NCBI GenBank assembly: GCA_001600175.1
Contig: BCJC01000009.1
Location: forward strand, 806,001-870,000
Reading direction: 5' to 3'
Length of the DNA stretch: 64,000 bases
From: Erythrobasidium yunnanense
Taxonomy: Eukaryota; Basidiomycota; Cystobasidiomycetes; Erythrobasidiales; Erythrobasidiaceae
Both the position numbers and the translations under genes were made by a program. Position 1 is the first letter of the stretch; every line of letters starts with the position of its first letter. The notes beneath the pieces were generated by a model, which saw nothing but the letters and a program-made list of their open reading frames with translations, had not been told where the DNA came from and ran no database searches. Of this stretch, positions 55,930-64,000 are shown piece after piece.

Positions 55930-56563
55930 ATGTTCACCAAATCATTACTTGGCTCTGCGGCTCGTTCAGCTTTTAGGACGAGACCGTCTGCTCTAGTAGC
56001 AAGAAGAGCATACTCTGGTGTCGGTCAAGGACCAGTGAGCATTTCTTTGAACACCTGCTCGAAAGCTAAGCTGACTAGTCGTCTCTTTCCAGCACGCATC
56101 CACCAAGAGCATGACCAAGCTCGAGCCAGAGGTGTGTGGCACTCGTCAGAGCATCCTTCTGGTCAGGTACAATGTGCTAATGCTTCATTGCTTGCTTAGG
56201 TCTACCCTCTCATCGTCATCATCCTGCTAGCGACGTCCGGCGCGACCTACATGATGTTACAGAAGCTCACGCATGACCAGTAAGCAGTTTCTATGTCATC
56301 TAGATGCTCTGTACTTGCCTAATGCTGCTCCTGTTGCCAGAGATCTGCGCCTTCTGCCCACCAACATTCGCAGTCCGATCCACGAAGAGCTCGACTATCA
56401 GAAGCAGCGATTCGGGGTCCAAGCTGGTGGGCACACGTATAAAGATGCACAAGGTGGGCTGGTCGTCGTAATGACTATTACTCCAGATTCCATGATAGCT
56501 GATTTCGGCTTTGCTTGTTCAGGCTGGACGCGGATAGGTGTCAATGAGAAGAAGTTGGCATAG
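55930..56563 (+). CDS. Mitochondrial B12D/NDUFA4-like small membrane protein
   Basis: Introns at 56035-56092, 56132-56199, 56280-56340 and 56454-56522 give 125 residues. The first ~28 residues are a basic, Ser/Arg-rich mitochondrial presequence (LLGSAARSAFRTRPSALVARRAYS). A single membrane span follows in VYPLIVIILLATSGATYMML, then QKLTHDQDLRLLP, in keeping with the B12D family that includes the MLRQ/NDUFA4 subunit. The tail ends KRIG-like TRIGVNEKKLA. Complex I versus complex IV association cannot be told. Confidence 0.75.
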
Positions 56564-56987
56564 AGTATCGTTTATGTCTTCTCTTTAGTCCTTTGAGCTT
56601 CTTACGTGTACTTTTCGTGTCTGTGTTCGTGTCTGGTTTCTGCAATCGGTCGTGCTTGGCGAGACTGAAGCGGATGGGAGAGTGTTGACCAGCAGCTATC
56701 TCTTGATATCTGTCTGGTCCCTTTTCACTGCTACTCATGCATCCTCTGTGTCTACATGACTGTCGTCATTGAGCGTGTCTGTTCTGCATGTCGATTGCTT
56801 GTTCTCTTATTCGAGAGGAGCGGAGACGAGCTGAGTTGTGGTGCAGAGCAGTGCTTGCACTATGAGTGATACACTAGTTCTCTGCCTCTCTCTGCATTGC
56901 TCCTCCTCTTCTTGCTGGGGGGTAGGCCATCGCTGCTTCTTGTCCTCTTGACAATTTCACTCCCTTTTCTCTTCTCCATCCATCACC
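56564..56987. other. Intergenic before bL27m
   Basis: This 424-bp region contains the B12D-like 3' UTR and the promoter of the bL27m gene. It is C/T-rich close to the bL27m start (about 56880-56985). No gene is supported. Confidence 0.5.
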
Positions 56988-57756
56988 ATGCTCACCCTCT
57001 TCCAGCACTTCTCTCCCCGGATAGGGAGGAGTGTCATCTCTCCACTCTTCGACAGTGCTGCACCCAGTGAGTGCAGTTGATTCTCCATAAAGGCAAGAAC
57101 TGGCAAACTGACCGCGATTCACCTCAAAGCTACCATTCAAGTGCGAACAGCTACAAAACGAGGAGGAGGAAGCACAAAGAACAATAGAAGCTCAGCAGGA
57201 CGAAGGTTGGGAGTGAAACGATTTGGAGGGCAACTCGTGAAAGCAGGCGAGATTCTCGTGAGGCAGCGTGGGACAAGCTGGCACCCTGGGCAGCATGTAG
57301 GACACTCCCATACTGTCGTATTATCAATGTGCTAATGCAGGTTTGTAGGTCGGAATAGGGAAAGATCACACGCTCTTCGCATTAGAACCAGGCTATGTCC
57401 GATTCTACAAGCAGAGCAGGCCGCGCGACACGATGGATCTACTACGCAAAGGACGACCAGCAGTGACTGTTCCTACACCTTCATCCCAGCCTGTCATCAC
57501 GACAAATCCAGCGACAGGGAGTCCAACTCTCGTATCTTCATTTGCACCGAGCAGCTCTTCTTCTATTCCAAGTGCAGCGACGCAGTATTCTACGATGGCT
57601 GTATCTTCTAGTGACAGTAGTACATCATCAAGGATAGTGAGGAAGGAGCGCAGGCTCGTAGGCATAGCACTGACCAGGGAAGAGACGCTGCCTAGGGATA
57701 TCGCGAGTTTAGGGAGGAGCAGAAGGTTGGGAGTAGTGCCAATGACAGCACGGTAG
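56988..57756 (+). CDS. Mitochondrial large ribosomal subunit protein bL27m
   Basis: Introns at 57067-57129 and 57297-57348 give 217 residues. A short presequence ([15 protein letters not shown]) precedes the bL27 core: [36 protein letters not shown]-like [17 protein letters not shown] and [14 protein letters not shown]. The ~100-residue C-terminal extension is Ser/Thr-rich then basic, as in some fungal homologues (yeast Mrp7). The second intron has two possible AGs, at 57340 and 57348; only 57348 keeps the family sequence HVGIGKDH. Confidence 0.93.
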
Positions 57757-57894
57757 CATAGTATACACACTGCAATGCATCATACCTCATTTCGAATTCC
57801 AACTATTTGCCCTCGTCTTTAGCTGTTCCTGCTTGTCTTCACTCTGATCTCATCGTGCGCATTTCACAGCTTGGAGACAGACAGTCAGACTGCG

Positions 57895-60527
57895 ATGTCC
57901 CGCCCAAACAGCACGCCGACACCATGGTCACTGTGTGAGTAGTATGGTAGCATGTCTTTACGCCAGGCCTGATCCTTGCTTGACACCGTGCAGTGCAAGT
58001 CGAGGGAGACGATGTTAGCAGCGACGAAGACAACGACAACGGCGCAATGACAGCTTCCACATCCTCACTCACGTCTCCAGTACTGTCTCCATCGAGCAAG
58101 CGAGCGAGAAAGCGTCAAGTTGCAGCTCGAAACAAGCGGCTAGCCAAAGAAGCGAAAGAGGGGACAAGCCAGAGCAACCAGAATGGCCAGGCAGACAGTA
58201 GCAGTAACAACAGCAAAACGACTACTGCACAGGCTACTCCTGCTCCTGCTTCGAGCAAGCCTGCGAACGGTGCTGCGACCTCGCCAAAGTCAGCAGCGAC
58301 AACACCAAGTCTGCCGACGCTTGTGCAGAAGATACCACAGCCGAAGCTCGATGAGCCTTTCATGCGGTCTATCTCATCAACACTAGATTCAGCAGCGTCA
58401 TCCGTCTCGACAGCCGCCAAAGAAGCACAAAAGCAGGCCGAGCTCGCTCTGCCTACATTGTCTCGGAAGTCTACTCGCAACGATGATGGAGCGAGCATTG
58501 CAGATACTGAAGAAGAGGAGGAAGATGTATCGCTGCTTGTGGATGGCAACTCTAGCTCAAGCAGCAGCTCAGACGGTGAAGGCAGTGTGTCTGCCCTGAT
58601 TTCCGAGCCAGACACACCTCGCCAGCCTCTTATAGATAGCAATCCAAGCAAAGAAGCTAGTGCAGCGAAAGAAGGAACAAAGAAGACAGCTTCGGATGCT
58701 CTTCAATCAGTTGTGAAGTCAGATGCCGCACCGGAGGGAGTGTCGCAAGCTGCGAAAGAAGCACAAAATAGTGAGGCGCTAGCGAAGGACCCTGCGGCCC
58801 AGAAGGATGTGCAGAATTATGGAACGGACCACGATCCCACGAAGAAATGGAAAGCCATCATGACACGAACGACCTGGACACTCATTATGATTGCGATGTT
58901 CATAGGTGTGTTCAATCCCTCACCACATTCTATGCTTCATCCTAGCTGACCCTGCCTCATGTCTGCTCACTTCAGGCATCGTCTGCGCCGGACACGTGTA
59001 CCTCATCATCCTCGTTATCGCCCTTCAGGCAGCCGTATTCAAAGAGATCAGCGCTTTATTCGACGTAGCAGCCAAGCCAGTGCATCACCATCATCACTCT
59101 CGACATAACTCAATGTCAGCGGAAAACAAGCCAAAGTCGCCGACGAGACAAGCTCGAGATGCGCGTGCCAAAGCTGAAAGGGAAAGATGGTCAAAAGTTA
59201 CGTCCTGGTACTTCTTTGCTGTCTCAAACTACTTTCTGCACGGCGAGACTATCATTTACTACTTCAAGGTAGGTCCGCTCAACTCCTCTTACGATTGCAA
59301 TAAGCTGATGTAGCGCATTGTTTCAGCACATCGTCTTTGTAGATGCCTACTTCATCCCTTTCGCAAGGCATCACCGCTTCATCGCCTTCATGCTCTACGT
59401 ACTAGGCTTTGTAGGCTTCGTTACAAACCTGAAGCGCAATCAACTTCGTCGGCAATTCGGCCTCTTCTGCTGGATTCACATGTCCCTCCTCTTGGTCGTC
59501 TTTAGCAGCCATTTCATCGTCAATAACATCTTGGAGGTGCGTCCCGCTCAAGTTCAGCGGCTTGAGCTTGCTCAACTGAATATTGCTTTTCAGGGCATCA
59601 TCTGGTTCTGGGTTCCAGCATCGCTCGTCATCACGAACGACATCTTCGCCTACATCTGGGGTATGCAGTCAAGACTCTTTCAATTCTCACATTGCAATAC
59701 TGATCCGCTATCCACTCAGGCATGCTCTTCGGTCGCACACAACTCATCAAGCTTTCGCCAAAGAAGACTGTCGAAGGCTTCGTCGGCGCTGCCTTCACTA
59801 CCGTCTTGTTCGGATATCTTGTACGCATCGTCCCTTTCGTGCAATCGGCACGTGAAACCAGACAGAGTGCTAATGTTGCACTTTCTAGTGGGCCACCGTC
59901 TTCATGCGATATCCATACATGATCTGCCCAGCGACAGATCTAGGCAAGAATGCATTCTCAGAAATACATTGCACGGTCAATTCCTGTTTTGAATGGACGG
60001 CATACGTGCTACCCGAGCCTGTCAGCACTGTTCTTTCAGCTTTGGTATACTCGATCATGCTCCCTCGGCTATCTCTCGCTGATCATCGACCTGCAGACCA
60101 ACTTTAACATTACCAAGATCCCCTATGCGCCCTTCCAGCTGCATGCTGTCATCATGGCTATCTTCGCTTCTCTCGTAGCACCCTTCGGAGGCTTCTTCGC
60201 TTCTGGCTTCAAGCGTGCATTCAACATCAAGGACTTTGGTGATTCGATTCCTGGCCATGGCGGCATGACCGACAGGATGGATTGCCAGTAGGTTCCCTCG
60301 GCACAGCGTCTTCGCGTACCATAAATAGCTGACTATATCTGTCTCGTCGCAGATTCATGATGGGTTTGTTCGCATACGTCTACTACTCGAGTATCGTACG
60401 GGACAACCATGTCACAGTCGGATCGGTGATGCAGACAGTAGTCTCTAGCTTGAGCACGCAGGAGCAGATAGAGCTAGCGAAAGCGCTGCACGGTTATCTT
60501 GCTCAACAAGGAGTGAGGTGGAAGTAG
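57895..60527 (+). CDS. CDS1: CDP-diacylglycerol synthase (phosphatidate cytidylyltransferase)
   Basis: Cds1 makes CDP-diacylglycerol from phosphatidate and CTP in the ER. Introns at 57935-57993, 58906-58975, 59269-59326, 59537-59593, 59661-59719, 59821-59888, 60045-60096 and 60288-60352 give about 714 residues. The membrane part (from about residue 300) holds many spans, and the family signature is intact: [14 protein letters not shown] then [11 protein letters not shown]. The N-terminal ~300 residues are Ser/Thr/Ala-rich and acidic, far longer than in yeast Cds1 (total near 450). A loop also contains HHHHHSRH. The very short first exon (40 nt) was placed by its GTGAGT donor and phase. Confidence 0.94.
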
Positions 60528-60772
60528 GTTAACAAATAAACTCGCGCCAAAGATACCTTGTTATGAACATAGCGACCATGACGAACGAATATGATAGAAA
60601 GATTCCTCTTTCCTTGCTTATACAATAGACAAACTCTCAACATGTTTGCAGTGTTGACATGTCCATGCTTTTTTGCTAGGTCGCTCTCGTATCAACGTTG
60701 CCAGAGCTTACACCGTCCTTCGAAATCACCAACCAATCGCTCCTGTACTCGAAGACGCTTACATAGAGCAGG

Positions 60773-61659
60773 ATGGCAGATCTGCGAGGAGAACCTATAC
60801 GAGGTACGCTGCATTGGCGTTGTGTTGTCTTCGAATGAGCCGTGACTGACTTGCTCTCGCATCCGAGGCGGCGTAAGAGTGTAGCAACTAGCGGAGAACG
60901 CATCAAGCTGATCATCCATCGTATGCGGTAGACTCGAGGAGGGCAAGGCCTGTTCAAGTGGTCTGATGTTGCAGCGGACAAGGACAGGGAGAACTACTTG
61001 GGTCATTCAGTGTATGCTCCCGCTGGGCGGTGGCAGAAGAATAAGGATGTGACATGGTGAGGCACATCTATGCTATACTATGATGTATATCTGCTGAAGA
61101 GTAGTTGTGCTTCTCTAGGTACAACAAAGACTCGAAGGAAGAAGCCGATGCTGCACGGAAAGAGGAGATGCGCAAAGTGCGTGAGGCAGAGGAGGATGCG
61201 CTAGCAGTAGCACTAGGATATGCTCCCACACGGCGAGCACCTGAAAAGACAGAAGAAGAGCTCGAGCTAGAGAGACAGGAGAAGGAGCAGCGTAAGCTTG
61301 AGAAGGCAGCTCGCAAAGAAGGCAAGCGGAGAGCGAAGGAAGAGCGTAAGGCAGAGAAGGAAGCTCACCGCGCAGAACGTCGAGCTGCTGGAGGGAGAGA
61401 CAGTGACTCAAAGCTTAGAAGGAGTAGGAGTCCAGCTCGCCGGCACAATGACAGCAGAAGCAGAAGCAGGAGTAGAAGTCTAGACAGAGACAGAGTGAGA
61501 AGAAGGAGCAGAAGTCCTCGACGGGATGCAACAGTAGATCAACAAAGAAGACACCGGTCACGCTCTCCGGATCACAAGTCGCGAGAAGAACGACATCATC
61601 GCAGTGATGAGCGGGACTACGATAGAGGACGAGAGAGGGAGAGAGATCGTCAGAGATGA
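60773..61659 (+). CDS. MMTAG2-like nuclear protein with RS tail
   Basis: Introns at 60804-60938 and 61057-61118 give 229 residues. The N-terminus [26 protein letters not shown] and [21 protein letters not shown] match the multiple-myeloma tumour-associated protein 2 family, known from animals and fungi. A long Glu/Lys/Arg helix follows (about residues 55-140), then RS/SR dipeptides (residues ~150-225) that suggest a splicing or nuclear speckle role. The first exon is 31 nt; its intron is 135 nt and uses a late AG at 60938, chosen because it gives the family GGQ. Confidence 0.88.
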
Positions 61660-61726
61660 AGCTGCTCTAGAGCCTGCTAAGATATCGAGACCTTGTTGTA
61701 ATCCTCTTTCTCTTTCTCTCCAAACC

Positions 61727-63477
61727 ATGCATCGCGCTGCCGGCGCGACTCCAAAATATGTTGCACGTAGACTGAACATTGAACAACTCCCATGCACCTG
61801 TGCTCGCCGACTGGAGTCAATCCAAACACATCTAGGGGCGCGGACCTATGCTTTGTCGAGGTACAGAGACAATGATCGTCGAGGTGAGCTGACAAGCATC
61901 TACAGCGTTCAAGCATTGCTGATCATGGTGATATCAGGATCTCGAGTAGGAAGAGCTCGCAGTGCGCATCCTGTAGCTTCAGCTGCAGCCTCGTCATCGA
62001 GTGCAGTCCAGCCTGTCCCAGCAGATCCCAATCCTCCTCCTTCGAAGCCACCTTCCTCCTTCTTTGGTGGCTTTGACACCTATACACCCACCGAGCCTGT
62101 TCCTGCACAAGATCTGGATATCGCGCCGCCGCCTTCAGATCCTGGAGATCTGCTGTCGCTCGATGATGCTGCAGCCGCTATACTCTCGCAGCCCAGCTTG
62201 GTCGTGGTCAGGCAGATAGAGATGATGAATGTCTTTTTAGGCTTCGAGCAAGCGAACCGATACAGACTTGTCAATGCGCATGGACAGGATGTAGGATTCT
62301 TGGCCGAGCAAGAAGGTGGATTTGGAAGGTCTATCGGTCGTCAGCTCATGAGAGGGCATCGTCGTACGTCCATCTGCCCTGTCTTGCGCTGACCTCGCTG
62401 AGTACGACTTTTTGGCAGCCTTCTCATGCGTAGTGATGGACACTTCAGGCAACGTGGTTCTCAGAGTGGAAAGACCCTTCTCATTCATCAATTCGAGGAT
62501 ATCTATATCTAAAGGAGCAGATGCGACTTCCCACTCAAATAAGATCGGGGAGGTCCAGCAGATCTGGCACCCGTATCGCCGCAAGTATGCCCTGTTTCAG
62601 CGATATACAGACGAAGATCATGTCTCTGTGCCACCACTGGATCAGACCGATGTGGCCGACACGAAGAGCATGACTGTCTTCAAGGAGAACGAGGAGGCAT
62701 CTTTTCAACAATTCGCAAATGTCGATGCTAGGCTTTTGGCTTGGGACTTCTACCTGCAGAACGAACAAGGGCAAGTTCTTGCAAGTGTCAACCGTAACTT
62801 CATGGGCTTCGGACGAGAAATCTTCACCGACACAGGACAGTACGTCTTGCGTTTCGACCAGCAAGTCGCAGATCAGGAGATTACTACTCGCTTAGACAAA
62901 GGTGTGGGCATCAACGAGGAGCTACAGAAGGTCGCTGCAGAGAGCAAGGAAGCAAAGGAGCTGGTCGTCTCTGCGAATGCCAGTGACAGCGAGAGAAGCC
63001 TGACGCTAGATCAGCGGGCAATATTGCTGGCAGCCGCTGTCACTATCGACATTGACTACTTTAGTAGACATGGTGGAGGAGGGTGAGTCTGTCTAGCCTG
63101 CCCTCAATTGTAGACTTGCTGAGCTTTTCGGTATCAGCATGCACATGCCGATGCTCTGGATGCCCTTGCCAGGTGGAGGTGGCACTGCAGAAGCACCTCC
63201 TGCTCCTGTAGACGGTGTTCCTGATGCAGCTGGTGGAGCCGGTTCAGCAGATCAAGGACCTATTGCTTCGCCAGAATATGGCGAATCTCCTGGAGCAAAT
63301 ATGGGCGGTTTCTCATCGCCCTCGGAGTACGGATCCTTCGGTAGTGGAGGAGGTGGTGAAGGCTTCGATGATGTGATGCAAGATCCGTGGGCTTCTCAAG
63401 CGCCTTCAAGCGGTGATGGAGAAGGAGGCGGTTGGTGGGGTACGATAGGAGATCTACTGGGCGGAGGGAACGAGTAA
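61727..63477 (+). CDS. Phospholipid scramblase
   Basis: Scramblase family members (yeast Aim25) bind lipids and act in or near mitochondria. Introns at 61884-61937, 62364-62418 and 63083-63137 give 528 residues. The N-terminus is basic and Ser/Arg-rich, consistent with a mitochondrial presequence. The scramblase domain is seen from MMNVFLGFEQANRYRLVNAHG through VVMDTSGNVVLRVERPFSFI, VQQIWHPYRRKYALF and NFMGFGREIFTDTGQYVLRF, with a hydrophobic end (RAILLAAAVTIDIDYF). A Gly/Pro/Ser-rich tail of ~110 residues ends WWGTIGDLLGGGNE. It starts only 67 bp after the previous stop. Confidence 0.92.
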
Positions 63478-63817
63478 GATTGGTATGTAGTAGAAGTAGC
63501 ATAGAAGTGCAAGCCAGACTCCCTTCACATCGCCACGCATTGGCAAACCGAACGACCTCTTTGTCATGTCCGACAAACAGTCTTGCCAGAATTTTAGATC
63601 GAGAATGCTTGTTCTGTTCGCTCGCACCTTACTCCTGAGGACTCACCTGGAGTCGACGGCTTACCGCTAAACTGGACAACGTCTTTACCGACTGGAGACC
63701 GTCATCGATAGCGAGGCGTCCACGTCTCGCGTAGGCAGCGCAGGCTATATCTCGGGATGTAGCTGACTGTTCTGTCTGCATTTACTTACTTCTGCATCAA
63801 CAATATATCATCGCAAC
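63478..63817. other. Intergenic before the last gene
   Basis: This 340-bp stretch has no supported gene. It should carry the scramblase 3' end and the promoter of the gene at 63818. Confidence 0.5.
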
Positions 63818-64000
63818 ATGGCGCCCTTCTGGAACATAGCAGTGATGCAAGGCCTTGATGACTGGAGCAAGAAATCACTAGGCCTTGCTGCTCGGCCGTG
63901 GTATGCTAAGGACCTGGATGCAGCGAAAGTTCAAGAGCTCCAGCAGCAAGCTGTTGCGCGCAGAACCAAAGCTATCGAAGATATCAAGGCCCGTCAGGCC
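63818..64000 (+). CDS. Unknown gene, 3' end outside window
   Basis: A frame starts MAPFWNIAVMQGLDDWSKK and runs open to the window end (61 codons). It contains LGLAARPWYAKDLDAAKVQELQQQ and then a charged helix-like stretch. Its ATG lies in a plausible context after an A-rich leader (CAACATGG). No family can be named from this fragment. Confidence 0.6.
   Translation, partial: MAPFWNIAVMQGLDDWSKKSLGLAARPWYAKDLDAAKVQELQQQAVARRTKAIEDIKARQA

Noticed and set aside
58115-58651. 178-codon minus-strand frame
   Set aside because: It is the antisense of the Ser-rich CDS1 extension; Ser/Ala codon runs give Leu/Ser-rich mirror frames.
1-64000. tRNA, rRNA, CRISPR, transposon or virus-like element
   Set aside because: I looked for tRNA B-box sequences, long terminal or inverted repeats, and reverse transcriptase, integrase or transposase motifs and found none convincing.

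Overview
The window reads as nuclear DNA of a basidiomycete-type fungus with a compact, intron-rich genome. About 36 protein genes lie on both strands and many are 50-500 bp apart. Nearly every gene is cut by short introns of about 40-75 nt that start GTNNG, often carry a CTGAC/CTGAT branch motif (commonly GCTGAC), and end in CAG or TAG. Gene content (Prp38, Sec24, Pho84-type and Jen-type transporters, MICOS Mic19, Atp23, AMP deaminase, Cds1) is fungal. I cannot fix the subphylum from sequence alone. I see no transposon, virus-like element, tRNA, rRNA or CRISPR array. All gene models below were built by eye from reading frame, splice signals and recalled family motifs; no search was run.

Layout. 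1-5.9 kb: a Ser/Pro-rich conserved protein cut by the window edge, then splicing factor PRP38. 6.1-13.9 kb: three nutrient transporters in a row (nucleoside CNT, Jen-type carboxylate, Pho84-type phosphate). 14.3-20.2 kb: SEC24 (COPII), a Qa-SNARE of the Pep12 type, and a small unknown gene. 21.0-24.2 kb: a glycine-rich RRM protein with an unusually long first intron, then an unknown Ser-rich protein. 24.9-26.7 kb: MIC19 and ATP23, head to head across 103 bp. 27.6-29.1 kb: a three-KH-domain RNA-binding protein. 29.6-31.6 kb: a tandem pair of YetF/DUF421-like membrane proteins. 31.8-36.2 kb: F-box-like, AIG1-like, AN1 zinc-finger and DUF202 genes. 36.3-40.5 kb: a tandem pair of secreted glycerophosphodiester phosphodiesterases with a readable duplication junction between them. 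40.9-50 kb: a KEN-box protein, a ubiquitin-like/AN1 fusion, a tiny Cys-rich protein, a carbon-nitrogen hydrolase of the apolipoprotein N-acyltransferase type, and unknowns. 50.6-64 kb: methionine-salvage MDE1, AMP deaminase, a B12D-like mitochondrial protein, mitoribosomal bL27, CDP-diacylglycerol synthase, an MMTAG2-like protein, a phospholipid scramblase, and the start of one more gene.

Functional links that can be suggested but not proven here: phosphate and nutrient uptake (Pho84, CNT, Jen, secreted GDPDs), mitochondrial inner membrane upkeep (Mic19, Atp23, B12D, bL27m, scramblase), and RNA processing (Prp38, RRM, KH, MMTAG2). The most interesting structures are the GDPD duplication with its chimeric junction, four consecutive 13-21 nt microexons kept in both GDPD copies, the YetF/DUF421 pair, and several other unusually small exons.
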